64,000 bases of DNA from Chitinophaga sp. Cy-1792 (GTDB lineage Bacteria > Bacteroidota > Bacteroidia > Chitinophagales > Chitinophagaceae): the NCBI RefSeq assembly GCF_011752935.1, contig NZ_VWWO01000003.1, positions 186,001-250,000 on the forward strand, in the 5' to 3' direction. The position numbers and the translations under genes were made by a program. The notes under the pieces were generated by a model. That model did not search any database and was not told the DNA's origin. It saw nothing but the letters and a program-made list of their open reading frames with translations. How positions within the stretch are numbered: position 1 is the stretch's first letter; each line of letters begins with the position of its first letter. This document shows positions 55,308 to 62,792 of the stretch, one piece after another.

Positions 55308-55907
55308 ATGAAAAAAATTCGTCTCTTAACCCTTGTGTTATTGACAATGATGTATGGTAGTGTAAAAGCTCAAATCCAGAAAGGAAATATAATGGTGGGA
55401 GCAGACGTTACCAATCTTGGTTTCATTTTTCAGAAGTCCAGTACCACCTTTGATTTTAACCTGACGCCCAAAGTAGGTTGGTTTATTAAAGACGGGCTTG
55501 CTTTAGGTGGTTATGTTAACTTTGGCTTACATAGCGTAAAAGATAACGGAAGTGATGTGACATATGGTGTTGGTGCCTTTGCCCGCTATTATGTCGAAGA
55601 TAAAAATGTCCGGAAACTGGAATTCTCCAAAAGAGTTCGCTTCTTCATGGAAGCCAATGCAGGTTTAGCTGGTGCCAATCCGGCAAATGGTACGTCTACC
55701 AATGGTTTGAATGTTGGTATCGGCCCTGGTATTTCCTACTTCATCACACCAAATATCGGCCTGGAAGGATTGCTGAAATATGACCTGACCGTAGGTGGTG
55801 GTAATTCAACCACAGCCAATCATCTGAGCCTGAATGTGGGCTTCCAGATTTTCCTGCCTTCTGCGAAAGCTAAACAGATTTATAAATCTGAAAAGAGCGG
55901 TCAGTAA
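55308..55907 (+). CDS. Small outer-membrane beta-barrel protein
   Basis: Protein of 199 residues with signal peptide (1-21, ending VKAQ) and eight predicted strands with alternating hydrophobicity: GNIMVGADVTNLGFIF, FNLTPKVGWFIKDGLALGGYVNFG, YGVGAFARYYV, FFMEANAGLAG, GIGPGISYFITPNIGLEGLLKYDL and LSLNVGFQIFL. It matches the general outer-membrane beta-barrel family common in Bacteroidota. It is a single gene with a strong terminator, located just before the array of tiny genes. No ligand or partner is known. Confidence 0.88.
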   Translation: MKKIRLLTLVLLTMMYGSVKAQIQKGNIMVGADVTNLGFIFQKSSTTFDFNLTPKVGWFIKDGLALGGYVNFGLHSVKDNGSDVTYGVGAFARYYVEDKNVRKLEFSKRVRFFMEANAGLAGANPANGTSTNGLNVGIGPGISYFITPNIGLEGLLKYDLTVGGGNSTTANHLSLNVGFQIFLPSAKAKQIYKSEKSGQ

Positions 55908-55949
55908 GCTTTTGAAGCATACAGATCCGTTTAAATACACCTTATTTTC

Positions 55950-55985
55950 AATGGTCCCGGATGAACTCCGGGGCCATTTTTTATA
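55950..55985 (+). terminator. Terminator of the outer-membrane protein gene
   Basis: AATGGTCCCGG (55950-55960) pairs with CCGGGGCCATT (55968-55978), with TTTTTTAT after it. Confidence 0.88.
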
Positions 55986-56076
55986 TAGGAATCCTTACTC
56001 CTGGCGAAATGAACAGAATGAATAAACAGGCTGATAAATGAATATACTGAACAGGAGTTATTTGATGTGAAGCCTT

Positions 56077-56084
56077 TATTTTTG
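56077..56084 (+). promoter_or_regulatory. -7 box TATTTTTG ahead of mini-peptide unit 1
   Basis: Perfect TAnnTTTG match 27 bases before the unit 1 RNA element. The upstream sequence (GAATGAATAAA at 56016-56026 and ATGAATATAC from 56038) is shared with the region before unit 4 (56776-56786 and on), which suggests duplicated promoter regions. No good TTG at the right spacing. Confidence 0.45.
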
Positions 56085-56110
56085 GTAGCATGAGCAGTGC
56101 TTTTGCTCGT

Positions 56111-56143
56111 TTGGGATTGCCGAAAACCAAGAAAAGAGTAGGT
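56111..56143 (+). promoter_or_regulatory. Conserved pseudoknot-like RNA element, unit 1
   Basis: TTGG (56111-56114) can pair with CCAA (56127-56130); GCC in the loop (56119-56121) can pair with GGT (56141-56143). The core GCCGAAAACCA and AGAGTAGG are as in the other three copies. The TTGG/CCAA stem is a compensatory variant of CTGG/CCAG. The unit 1 ATG lies 24 bases after the element. Confidence 0.65.
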
Positions 56144-56166
56144 GCAACAATGATAATTTCTATACT

Positions 56167-56229
56167 ATGCTGGACACAATTATCGCAGCGCTGGTAAAGT
56201 TCTTGAACACTGTTACTGGAGCCCTGTAA
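56167..56229 (+). CDS. Mini-peptide 1 (20 residues)
   Basis: Tiny hydrophobic peptide starting MLDTIIAALVKFLN and ending TGAL, with one acidic and one basic residue. It would form one amphipathic or membrane-inserting helix. It is too short for gene finders, but four similar peptides occur in a row, each 20-24 bases after the same RNA-like element, which supports translation. A competing 15-residue frame from an ATG at 56150 has no counterpart in the other units. Function unknown: membrane-active peptide, type I toxin-like or signalling peptide are all possible. Confidence 0.6.
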   Translation: MLDTIIAALVKFLNTVTGAL

Positions 56230-56253
56230 TGTAACATTACGGTTCATTGACAG

Positions 56254-56287
56254 CTGGGTATGCCGAAAACCAGAAGAGAGAGTAGGC
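56254..56287 (+). promoter_or_regulatory. Conserved pseudoknot-like RNA element, unit 2
   Basis: CTGG (56254-56257) with CCAG (56270-56273), loop GCC (56262-56264) with GGC (56285-56287). It is preceded by a GTAATGT/ACATTAC hairpin (56226-56240) that overlaps the end of mini-gene 1. Confidence 0.65.
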
Positions 56288-56307
56288 AAAACACTAAATC
56301 TGTATGT

Positions 56308-56382
56308 ATGATTTTAGATGCATTGAATACCTTTTTGAGAGGTTTATTGGCAGTTCTGATGTCAGCATTGGGTGGCCTGTAA
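56308..56382 (+). CDS. Mini-peptide 2 (24 residues)
   Basis: Begins MILDALNTFLRGLL and ends LMSALGGL. It shares the Leu spacing, the single basic residue (Arg) and the Gly-Gly-Leu end with peptides 3 and 4. The ATG at 56308 is 20 bases after the RNA element. An overlapping frame from the ATG at 56304 would give a 31-residue peptide that does not resemble the others. Confidence 0.65.
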   Translation: MILDALNTFLRGLLAVLMSALGGL

Positions 56383-56440
56383 TCCGGGTTTTAGCCTAAA
56401 TGATTGTCCGTATTTTCCGTTGTTGTACGGAGCCAGGATT

Positions 56441-56474
56441 CTGGGAAATGCCGAAAACCAGTAACAGAGTAGGC
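56441..56474 (+). promoter_or_regulatory. Conserved pseudoknot-like RNA element, unit 3
   Basis: CTGG (56441-56444) with CCAG (56458-56461), loop GCC (56450-56452) with GGC (56472-56474). Upstream, TCCGTA/TACGGA (around 56407-56431) can form a further hairpin. Confidence 0.65.
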
Positions 56475-56496
56475 TCTCATTTATTGTACTAATTAT

Positions 56497-56565
56497 ATGA
56501 GCACACTGAATCAATTGTTGCAATCACTGATTGCGCTCCTCAAAGCATTACTGGGTGGCCTGTAA
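56497..56565 (+). CDS. Mini-peptide 3 (22 residues)
   Basis: Begins MSTLNQLLQSLIALL and ends KALLGGL; the N-terminal LNQLL and the C-terminal K-x-LLGG are shared with peptide 4. Strongly Leu-rich, one Lys, no acidic residue. The ATG is 22 bases after the RNA element. A terminator follows at 56629, so units 1-3 may share one transcript. Confidence 0.65.
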   Translation: MSTLNQLLQSLIALLKALLGGL

Positions 56566-56628
56566 GATAGGTTGTCTACGCTGATCAGGGATATTACCAA
56601 GGTGCATATCGCTGACAGACAAATTTTC

Positions 56629-56658
56629 ACCGCTGCGGTTATCGCAGCGGTTTTTTTT
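56629..56658 (+). terminator. Terminator after mini-peptide units 1-3
   Basis: ACCGCTGCG (56629-56637) pairs with CGCAGCGGT (56643-56651) over GTTAT-type loop, followed by eight T. Confidence 0.88.
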
Positions 56659-56822
56659 ATGCAGATGATTGGTTAGGATAACGAATTATTGTAATAGTAT
56701 TTAATTATGTCAGATGATTAAATTTTTATGTGTAATAGTTGTGTTCGTTATGTTATAGAATGCTTGCTGGTGGCTGAATGAATAAAATGAATATACAGTT
56801 GGGAATGAATGAAAATGAACGA

Positions 56823-56852
56823 TTGCAAAATGAATGATTGCTTTTATTTTCG
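56823..56852 (+). promoter_or_regulatory. Promoter of mini-peptide unit 4
   Basis: TTG (56823-56825), 19-nt spacer, TATTTTCG (56845-56852), one mismatch to TAnnTTTG. The leader then starts with a TACCC/GGGTA hairpin (56856-56868). The remainder of 56659-56822 holds no gene. Confidence 0.6.
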
Positions 56853-56879
56853 ATGTACCCTAAGGGTATGGTTAACCTG

Positions 56880-56917
56880 CTGGCATTGCCGAAAACCAGC
56901 TTAAACATAGAGTAGGC
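56880..56917 (+). promoter_or_regulatory. Conserved pseudoknot-like RNA element, unit 4
   Basis: CTGG (56880-56883) with CCAG (56896-56899), extended by G56879-C56900; loop GCC (56888-56890) with GGC (56915-56917). The linker before AGAGTAGGC is longer (9 nt) than in units 1-3. Confidence 0.65.
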
Positions 56918-56941
56918 ATTTACCTATTAAAACCTAAAAAA

Positions 56942-57028
56942 ATGGATTTACTGAATCAACTGCTGGCTCTGGTATTGCAATTAGTAAAATCATTACTGGG
57001 CGGTATCGGTGGCGGTTTACCTCTGTAA
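56942..57028 (+). CDS. Mini-peptide 4 (28 residues)
   Basis: Begins MDLLNQLLALVLQLVK and continues SLLGG, then a short Gly-rich tail ending GLPL. It shares LNQLL and K-SLLGG with peptide 3. The ATG is 24 bases after the RNA element. It has its own promoter (56823-56852) and terminator (57066-57100), so it is a separate transcription unit. Confidence 0.65.
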   Translation: MDLLNQLLALVLQLVKSLLGGIGGGLPL

Positions 57029-57065
57029 GAGGAACCAAGGCCGAGTTTTTGCTCTGGTTATTCCT

Positions 57066-57100
57066 AAGGGCTGCTCCGGGAGAGCAGCCCTTACTTTTTT
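57066..57100 (+). terminator. Terminator after mini-peptide 4
   Basis: AAGGGCTGCTC (57066-57076) pairs with GAGCAGCCCTT (57082-57092), then ACTTTTTT. The stretch from here to the rpsJ promoter (57101-57316) holds no gene that I can see. Confidence 0.9.
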
Positions 57101-57316
57101 GGGAAAATGCGAGGAAAAGCAGATTTTTTTTGGTTTTCTGAAATAGGTTTAACTATATTTGTCAAAATCAGCATGTTAACTAACTATAAGGCCTAAGCTT
57201 CACAAAATGAATACTTTCCATCGCCTTTGCTGATAATATCCTGCACCGTTTACCCCCCGCCAACTGCCAAAGCATGTCTTTTGACAGTAATCTTATATTT
57301 TTTTCCGGAGAATTAT

Positions 57317-57346
57317 TTGCCAAATAAAAAGAAAGGGTTACCTTTG
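57317..57346 (+). promoter_or_regulatory. Promoter of the S10 ribosomal protein operon
   Basis: TTG (57317-57319), 19-nt spacer, TACCTTTG (57339-57346): a perfect Bacteroidota promoter, 46 bases before the rpsJ ATG. Confidence 0.82.
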
Positions 57347-57392
57347 CCCTCCCAAATTGTAAGGGGAAAAAACAAAGAGAAGTTCATTGCAT

Positions 57393-57698
57393 ATGTCTCA
57401 GAGAATAAGAATCAAGCTGAAGTCCTACGATCATAACCTGGTAGATAAGTCTGCTGAGAAGATCGTCAAAACCGTGCGTAACACGGGCGCCGTGGTAACA
57501 GGTCCAATTCCTTTACCTACAGAGAAGAAAATTTTTACAGTGCTGCGTAGCCCGCACGTAAACAAGAAAGCGCGCGAGCAATTCCAGTTGTGCACTCACA
57601 AACGCTTACTGGATATCTACACCTCTTCTTCCAGAACTGTAGATGCGCTCAGCAAACTGGATTTACCTTCCGGTGTAGAAGTTGAAATTAAAGCATAG
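57393..57698 (+). CDS. rpsJ: 30S ribosomal protein S10
   Basis: S10 of 101 residues from ATG 57393 ([18 protein letters not shown]); an in-frame TTG six bases earlier is not used. Other marks: [33 protein letters not shown] without its last residues, and the end [13 protein letters not shown]. It opens the S10 operon; a 190-base structured gap separates it from rplC. Confidence 0.98.
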   Translation: MSQRIRIKLKSYDHNLVDKSAEKIVKTVRNTGAVVTGPIPLPTEKKIFTVLRSPHVNKKAREQFQLCTHKRLLDIYTSSSRTVDALSKLDLPSGVEVEIKA

Positions 57699-57806
57699 GA
57701 CAACAGCAAGGCTGGGCAAAAGGCCCGCCTTTAATTGATTTATGGTTATTCTACTGATTTTCAGAGGAATAACAATTTTAACAAATTAACATAGGTCGCG
57801 CCTTCT

Positions 57807-57868
57807 GGGCGGCCGCCCAATAAAGTATTTAAACCGCCCATCCTGGGGATAGCTAGAAATCCCCCAGG
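57807..57868 (+). promoter_or_regulatory. Structured leader upstream of rplC
   Basis: Contains a 12-bp palindrome GGGCGGCCGCCC (57807-57818), a second CCGCCC that can compete for it, and a hairpin CCTGGGGAT / ATCCCCCAGG (57842-57868) ending 22 bases before the rplC ATG. It could be an autoregulatory site for a ribosomal protein; no known leader class was recognised. Confidence 0.45.
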
Positions 57869-57890
57869 CGCTGGGTAAAATCATATATAA

Positions 57891-58508
57891 ATGAAAGGTA
57901 TTATTGGTAAAAAGATTGGTATGACCAGCATCTTCGAAGCTAATGGTAAGCAAACTGCTTGCACCATTATCGAAGCTGGTCCCAACGTTGTAACCCAGGT
58001 AAAAAACCTGCAGGATGATGGTTACAATGCAATTCAGGTTTCTTTCGGTGATAAGAAAGAAAAGCACACCACTAAAGCAGAATTGAATCACTTCGCGAAA
58101 GCAAGCACCTCTCCCAAACGTTTTGTAAAAGAATTCCGCAACCCGGACGTACAGAAAGCCCTCGGCGAATCTATCACCTGTGATATCTTCACAGAAGGTG
58201 AATTAGTTGACGTTGTTGGTACTTCTAAAGGTAAAGGTTTCCAGGGTGTTGTTAAACGCCACGGATTCAGCGGTGTGGGTGAAGCTACCCACGGTCAGCA
58301 CGACAGATCCAGAGCTCCTGGTTCCGTTGGTGGATCTTCTTATCCTTCCCGCGTTTTCAAGGGTATGAGAATGGCAGGTCAGACAGGTAACGAAAGAGTG
58401 AAAGTGAAAGGCCTGAAAGTTCTGAAAATTTTCCCTGAGAAAAATTATATCCTGGTAAGTGGTTCCGTTCCCGGCCACAATGGTTCAATCGTTTTAATCC
58501 AGAAGTAA
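57891..58508 (+). CDS. rplC: 50S ribosomal protein L3
   Basis: L3 of 205 residues. Marks: [16 protein letters not shown], the central [25 protein letters not shown] loop that reaches toward the peptidyl-transferase centre, and [22 protein letters not shown]. Length is normal for bacteria. rplD follows after one base, so the two are translationally linked. Position in S10 operon is standard. Confidence 0.98.
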   Translation: MKGIIGKKIGMTSIFEANGKQTACTIIEAGPNVVTQVKNLQDDGYNAIQVSFGDKKEKHTTKAELNHFAKASTSPKRFVKEFRNPDVQKALGESITCDIFTEGELVDVVGTSKGKGFQGVVKRHGFSGVGEATHGQHDRSRAPGSVGGSSYPSRVFKGMRMAGQTGNERVKVKGLKVLKIFPEKNYILVSGSVPGHNGSIVLIQK

Positions 58509-58509
58509 C

Positions 58510-59151
58510 ATGAAGATCGATATCTTAAATATACAAGGTAAGCAGACTGGAAGATCTATTGACCTGCCCGAAGAGATTTTTGGTGTTGAACCAAACAACC
58601 ACGTAATCTATCTGGCGGTTAAACAATACCTGGCTGCACAGCGTCAGGGTACTCACAAAGTGAAAACCCGTGCTGAAGTAAAAGGTGCTTCCCGTAAACT
58701 GCACAAACAAAAAGGTACTGGTGGTGCCCGTAAAGGTAACATCCGTAACCCTCTCTATAAAGGTGGTGGTACCATTTTCGGACCAAAACCTCACTCCTGG
58801 AGCATTAAACTGAACAGAAAAGTGAAAGATCTCGCTAAGATCTCTGCACTGTCTGTTAAAGCTAAGGCTAACAGCATCATCGTTGTTGAAGACCTGGCTA
58901 TCCAGACTCCAAAAACAAAAGAATTCGTTGGTATCTTAAAGAACCTGAACATCAACGTTGACGGTAAGAAAACTATGTTTATCACACCGGAATACAATGA
59001 AAGTGTTTACCTGTCTTTAAGAAACATCCCTACTGTGGACGGTGCTATGCTGAGCGATATCAATACTTATGATATCATGAACAGCAACTACCTGGTATTC
59101 ACAGAAAGCGCTGCAAAAATCTTCACTGAAGAGCCTGTTGTAGAAGCTTAA
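58510..59151 (+). CDS. rplD: 50S ribosomal protein L4
   Basis: L4 of 213 residues, lining the exit tunnel. Marks: LPEEIFGVEPNNHVIYLAV, the extended loop KLHKQKGTGGARKGNIRNPLYKGGGTIFGP without its last residues, and MLSDINTYDIMNSNYLVFTE. In enterobacteria L4 autoregulates the S10 operon; the structured sequence upstream of rplC could be its counterpart here, which is only a suggestion. Confidence 0.98.
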   Translation: MKIDILNIQGKQTGRSIDLPEEIFGVEPNNHVIYLAVKQYLAAQRQGTHKVKTRAEVKGASRKLHKQKGTGGARKGNIRNPLYKGGGTIFGPKPHSWSIKLNRKVKDLAKISALSVKAKANSIIVVEDLAIQTPKTKEFVGILKNLNINVDGKKTMFITPEYNESVYLSLRNIPTVDGAMLSDINTYDIMNSNYLVFTESAAKIFTEEPVVEA

Positions 59152-59203
59152 TAGGTTGTAAACCAATTAAATAACACAGCTATAAAGCTATAAGCTATAT
59201 AAG

Positions 59204-59503
59204 ATGAGACCATCAGATGTTTTAATCAAACCGGTAGTAACCGAAAAGGTGAACAAACAGACCGAAAAATTCAACCGCTACTACTTCATCGTTGACAAAA
59301 AAGCCAACAAACTGGAGATCAAAAAAGCAGTGGAAGAATTCTACGGTGTGGCAGTTTCAGAAGTGAATACTGCAGTTATGCCAGGTAAAGCTAAATTCCG
59401 CTTTACTAAAGCCGGTTTCATTGCGGGTAAAAAACCGTCTTACAAAAAGGCGATCATTACCCTCGCTCAAGGCGAAACTATCGATCTGTATGCTAACATG
59501 TAG
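59204..59503 (+). CDS. rplW: 50S ribosomal protein L23
   Basis: L23 of 99 residues, at the tunnel exit where trigger factor and SRP dock. Marks: DVLIKPVVTEKVNKQTEKFNRYYFIVDKKANK without its last residues, EIKKAVEEFYGVAVSEVNTAV and KAIITLAQGETIDLY. Gaps to rplD (52 bases) and rplB (87 bases) are wider than usual for the operon but contain no promoter that I see. Confidence 0.98.
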   Translation: MRPSDVLIKPVVTEKVNKQTEKFNRYYFIVDKKANKLEIKKAVEEFYGVAVSEVNTAVMPGKAKFRFTKAGFIAGKKPSYKKAIITLAQGETIDLYANM

Positions 59504-59590
59504 TGCCGTTCCGGCCTTATAAGCCGGGATGTGGATGTATATGCAGATCACTAATCATAAATTAATAACATTTAACTTTTTCAGAAAGTA

Positions 59591-60424
59591 ATGGCACTGA
59601 AGAAATTTAAACCAATGACAGCTGGTACCCGTTGGAAAATCGGTAACGCTTACGCGGAACTGACCTCGGATACTCCAGAAAAATCCCTCCTCGAGCCTGC
59701 TAAGAGAAGCGGCGGTAGAAACGCTCAGGGTAGGATGTCTATGCGCTATATCGGTGGCGGTCATAAAAAACAATACCGTGTTATAGACTTCAAACGCGAC
59801 AAACAGAATATTCCTGCTACAGTTAAAACCATCGAGTACGATCCAAACCGTAGTGCTTTCATCGCACTGGTTGCTTACGCAGATGGTGAAAAACGTTACA
59901 TCATCGCTCCTCAGGGTCTGCAGGTTGGTGGCACTGTTATCAGTGGCGCTGAAGTTGCTCCTGAAGTAGGTAACGCACTGTTGCTGAAAAATATGCCGCT
60001 GGGTACTGTAGTTCACAACATCGAACTGCAACCTGGTAAAGGTGGTGCAATCGCCAGAAGTGCTGGTGCTTACGCACAACTGAGCAACAAGGAAGAAAAA
60101 TACGCCGTACTGAAAATGCCTTCTGGTGAGCTCCGTAAAGTGCTCAACACTTGTATGGCTACTGTAGGTACCGTTTCTAACTCCGACCACGCCCTGCAAT
60201 CTATCGGTAAAGCAGGTGCTAACCGTTGGAGAGGTATCCGTCCTCGTAACCGAGGCGTTGCGATGAACCCAGTGGATCACCCAATGGGTGGTGGTGAAGG
60301 TAAATCTTCAGGTGGTCACCCTAGATCCAGAACAGGTAAATATGCGAAAGGTCTGAAAACCAGAAAATCGCATAAGAGCTCTGATAAACTGATCATCAGC
60401 AGAAAGAACGGTAAAAAATTATAA
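59591..60424 (+). CDS. rplB: 50S ribosomal protein L2
   Basis: L2 of 277 residues, an essential component near the peptidyl-transferase centre. Marks: [37 protein letters not shown], and the highly conserved [19 protein letters not shown] with the functional His. Length is normal. An inverted repeat lies between rplB and rpsS. Confidence 0.98.
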   Translation: MALKKFKPMTAGTRWKIGNAYAELTSDTPEKSLLEPAKRSGGRNAQGRMSMRYIGGGHKKQYRVIDFKRDKQNIPATVKTIEYDPNRSAFIALVAYADGEKRYIIAPQGLQVGGTVISGAEVAPEVGNALLLKNMPLGTVVHNIELQPGKGGAIARSAGAYAQLSNKEEKYAVLKMPSGELRKVLNTCMATVGTVSNSDHALQSIGKAGANRWRGIRPRNRGVAMNPVDHPMGGGEGKSSGGHPRSRTGKYAKGLKTRKSHKSSDKLIISRKNGKKL

Positions 60425-60434
60425 TATTTCGGAA

Positions 60435-60466
60435 TTCGGGTTCCGGCCTTAAAACCGGAATCCGAA
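60435..60466 (+). promoter_or_regulatory. Intercistronic hairpin rplB-rpsS
   Basis: TTCGGGTTCCGG (60435-60446) pairs with CCGGAATCCGAA (60455-60466), one G-U pair, 8-nt loop. No T-run follows, so it is likely an mRNA-processing or stability element. Confidence 0.55.
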
Positions 60467-60491
60467 ATTGGAAAATCATAAAAGAAACAAC

Positions 60492-60758
60492 ATGGCTCGT
60501 TCCATAAGAAAAGGTCCTTACGTTGACCAGAAATTAGAGAATAAAGTAGAAAAAATGAACGCAGGCACTAAGCGCACAGTTATCAAAACCTGGAGCCGCC
60601 GTTCTACTATTACTCCTGATTTCGTAGGCCACACCTTCGCAGTTCACAATGGCAACAAATTCATTCCTGTTTACGTAACAGAATTTATGGTTGGCCATAA
60701 ACTGGGCGAATTTGCACCTACCCGTAACTTCAGAGGACACGCAAACAAGAAAATGTAA
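60492..60758 (+). CDS. rpsS: 30S ribosomal protein S19
   Basis: S19 of 88 residues from ATG 60492 ([15 protein letters not shown]); an in-frame upstream ATG at 60468 lies against the rplB-rpsS hairpin and is not conserved in character. Marks: [23 protein letters not shown] and the end [15 protein letters not shown]. It binds 16S rRNA in the head with S13. Confidence 0.97.
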   Translation: MARSIRKGPYVDQKLENKVEKMNAGTKRTVIKTWSRRSTITPDFVGHTFAVHNGNKFIPVYVTEFMVGHKLGEFAPTRNFRGHANKKM

Positions 60759-60803
60759 TTATAGTCTGAGCAATCAGACACTAAATAATAAAAGAAATTT
60801 AAA

Positions 60804-61151
60804 ATGGAAGCAGTAGCTAAGCTGAACAATAATCCGACATCTACCCGCAAAATGCGTTTGCTGGCAGACCTGATCCGTGGTCTGGATGTCGAAAAGGCTT
60901 TGAATATTTTGAAATTCCATCCTAAGCACCCAAGCGTACCTTTAGAAAAACTGCTGGTATCTGCTATCGCTAACTGGAAAGTGAAGAACGAAGGTGCAAG
61001 GGTAGAAGATGCTAACCTGATTGTTAAAACTATCATGGTTGACGGTGGCCGCACCCTGAAAAGAATGCGCCCTGCTCCACAAGGTAGAGGTTACAGAATC
61101 CGCAAGAGAAGTAACCACGTTACAATCGTAGTGGACGGTAAAAACGCTTAA
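60804..61151 (+). CDS. rplV: 50S ribosomal protein L22
   Basis: L22 of 115 residues. Marks: [21 protein letters not shown], the tunnel loop [20 protein letters not shown] where macrolide-resistance changes are known in other bacteria, and the end [10 protein letters not shown]. The loop length is normal. Standard position between rpsS and rpsC. Confidence 0.98.
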   Translation: MEAVAKLNNNPTSTRKMRLLADLIRGLDVEKALNILKFHPKHPSVPLEKLLVSAIANWKVKNEGARVEDANLIVKTIMVDGGRTLKRMRPAPQGRGYRIRKRSNHVTIVVDGKNA

Positions 61152-61211
61152 GTGTTTAATACCACAGAGAGAAATTAAAACTATTTAAACTAATAGACAA
61201 ATAACCAGAAC

Positions 61212-61991
61212 ATGGGTCAGAAAACAAATCCTATTGGTAACAGGTTAGGTATCATCAGAGGATGGGACTCTAATTGGTATGGCAGCAAGAAAGATTTTGC
61301 TACCAAACTGATTGAAGATAACAAGATCAGAACTTATCTGAATGCCCGTATCAACAAAGGTGGCATTTCTAGAGTTGTGATCGAAAGAACTTTAGGTAAG
61401 TTGATTATCACTGTTCATACTTCTAAACCTGGTATCATCATAGGTAAAGGTGGTAACGAAGTTGACCGCATCAAAGAAGAACTGAAGAAACTGACAGGTA
61501 AAGAAGATGTTCAGATTAACATTCTGGAAATCCGTCGCCCTGAAATGGATGCCAACATCGTTGCTGAAACAATTGCTAAACAAATCGAAAGCCGTATCAA
61601 CTACAAACGCGCTATCAAAATGGCAATTGCTACTGCACTGAGAATGGGTGCTGAAGGTATCAAAATCAAAGTAAGCGGACGTCTGGGTGGTGCTGAAATC
61701 GCTCGCTCCGAAGAAATGAAACAAGGCCGTACTCCTTTACATACTTTCCGTATGGACATCGACTACGCTTCCCTGTTTGCATTAACCGTTTACGGTAAAA
61801 TCGGTATCAAAGTATGGATCTGTAAAGGTGAAGTACTGGGTAAACGCGATCTGAACCCTAACGTTCTGACCGGTAAAGAAGGTGACAACCGTGGTGGCCG
61901 TGAACATGGTCACGACAATCACCGTGGTGGCGAAAGAAGAGATCGTGGTGACAGAAGAGGCGGTGATAACCGTGGCGGTGGCCGTAGATAA
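61212..61991 (+). CDS. rpsC: 30S ribosomal protein S3 with Gly/Arg-rich C-terminal tail
   Basis: S3 of 259 residues. Core marks: [24 protein letters not shown] without last residues, the KH-like [18 protein letters not shown], and [23 protein letters not shown]. After about residue 222 it carries a low-complexity tail of about 35 residues rich in Gly, Arg, Asp and His (blocks such as [14 protein letters not shown]). The tail is longer than in E. coli S3 (233 residues) and resembles an RGG-type RNA-binding extension. Confidence 0.97.
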   Translation: MGQKTNPIGNRLGIIRGWDSNWYGSKKDFATKLIEDNKIRTYLNARINKGGISRVVIERTLGKLIITVHTSKPGIIIGKGGNEVDRIKEELKKLTGKEDVQINILEIRRPEMDANIVAETIAKQIESRINYKRAIKMAIATALRMGAEGIKIKVSGRLGGAEIARSEEMKQGRTPLHTFRMDIDYASLFALTVYGKIGIKVWICKGEVLGKRDLNPNVLTGKEGDNRGGREHGHDNHRGGERRDRGDRRGGDNRGGGRR

Positions 61992-62045
61992 TATCTGACG
62001 GTACCAGATTTAAACAATTTACTATTAACATTAACAATATAGACG

Positions 62046-62465
62046 ATGTTACAGCCAAAAAGAGTGAAACATAGGAAGATGCACAAAGGTCGCATCAAAG
62101 GGAACGCTAAAAGAGGCGCAACCCTGTCCTTTGGTACTTTCGGCCTCAAAGCATTAGAACCTAAATGGATCACCGACCGCCAGATTGAAGCTGCTCGTGT
62201 TGCTTTAACCAGGCACATGAAACGTGAAGGTAACGTTTGGATCCGCATTTTCCCTGATAAACCTATCACCGCTAAACCTCTCGAGGTAAGGATGGGTAAA
62301 GGTAAAGGTGCTCTTGACCATTGGGCAGCAGTAGTTAAACCAGGTAGAATTTTATTTGAAGCAGATGGCGTTCCTTTACAGGTTGCCAAAGAAGCGATGG
62401 AACTCGCTGCACAAAAACTGCCTATCAAAGTAAAATTTGTTACCAGCCGCGACTACGTAGCTTAA
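62046..62465 (+). CDS. rplP: 50S ribosomal protein L16
   Basis: L16 of 139 residues. Marks: [39 protein letters not shown] and [22 protein letters not shown]. It helps organise the A-site tRNA region of the 50S subunit. The gap to rpmC is 68 bases. Confidence 0.98.
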   Translation: MLQPKRVKHRKMHKGRIKGNAKRGATLSFGTFGLKALEPKWITDRQIEAARVALTRHMKREGNVWIRIFPDKPITAKPLEVRMGKGKGALDHWAAVVKPGRILFEADGVPLQVAKEAMELAAQKLPIKVKFVTSRDYVA

Positions 62466-62533
62466 TCCCTGCAGGTTACATTTAAACTATAAATCCAGAA
62501 CCCGTGAAAACGGGTCTGTTTAAATCAAATACA

Positions 62534-62734
62534 ATGGCAAAAGAAAAGCTGGATCTGAAAGGCCTGAGCGAACAAGATCTGAAAGAGAAAATCTCTGCAG
62601 AACAACTCCGCTTGAAGAAAATGACATTCGGTCATGCAATTACGCCTATCGAAAATCCAATGAGCATCCGCTCAGTAAGACGCGATATCGCACGCATGAA
62701 TACCGAACTGCGCAGAAGACAACTGGGCTTCTAA
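62534..62734 (+). CDS. rpmC: 50S ribosomal protein L29
   Basis: L29 of 66 residues from ATG 62534 (MAKEKLDLKGLSEQDLKEK), preferred to an upstream in-frame ATG at 62504, which would add an unconserved stretch. Two-helix protein with SAEQLRLKKMTF and IRSVRRDIARMNTELRRRQL. Located at the tunnel exit next to L23. Confidence 0.96.
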   Translation: MAKEKLDLKGLSEQDLKEKISAEQLRLKKMTFGHAITPIENPMSIRSVRRDIARMNTELRRRQLGF

Positions 62735-62792
62735 TCCTAAGCATTAGTATAACATTTAAGGCCTCCCCCAGGGAGAGTTAAATATTTCAACA

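Noticed and set aside
56150..56211. 15-residue frame from the ATG at 56150 in unit 1
   Set aside because: Too close to the RNA element compared with other units, and the product (ending in QRW) has no counterpart.
56304..56399. Alternative 31-residue frame over mini-gene unit 2
   Set aside because: Starts only 4 bases before the chosen ATG, but its product resembles none of the other three units, whereas the chosen frame does.
59555..60280. Long minus-strand frame opposite rplB
   Set aside because: Mirror frame of a strongly codon-biased ribosomal gene; no start context, promoter or domain. The same holds for long minus-strand frames opposite fusA and susC.
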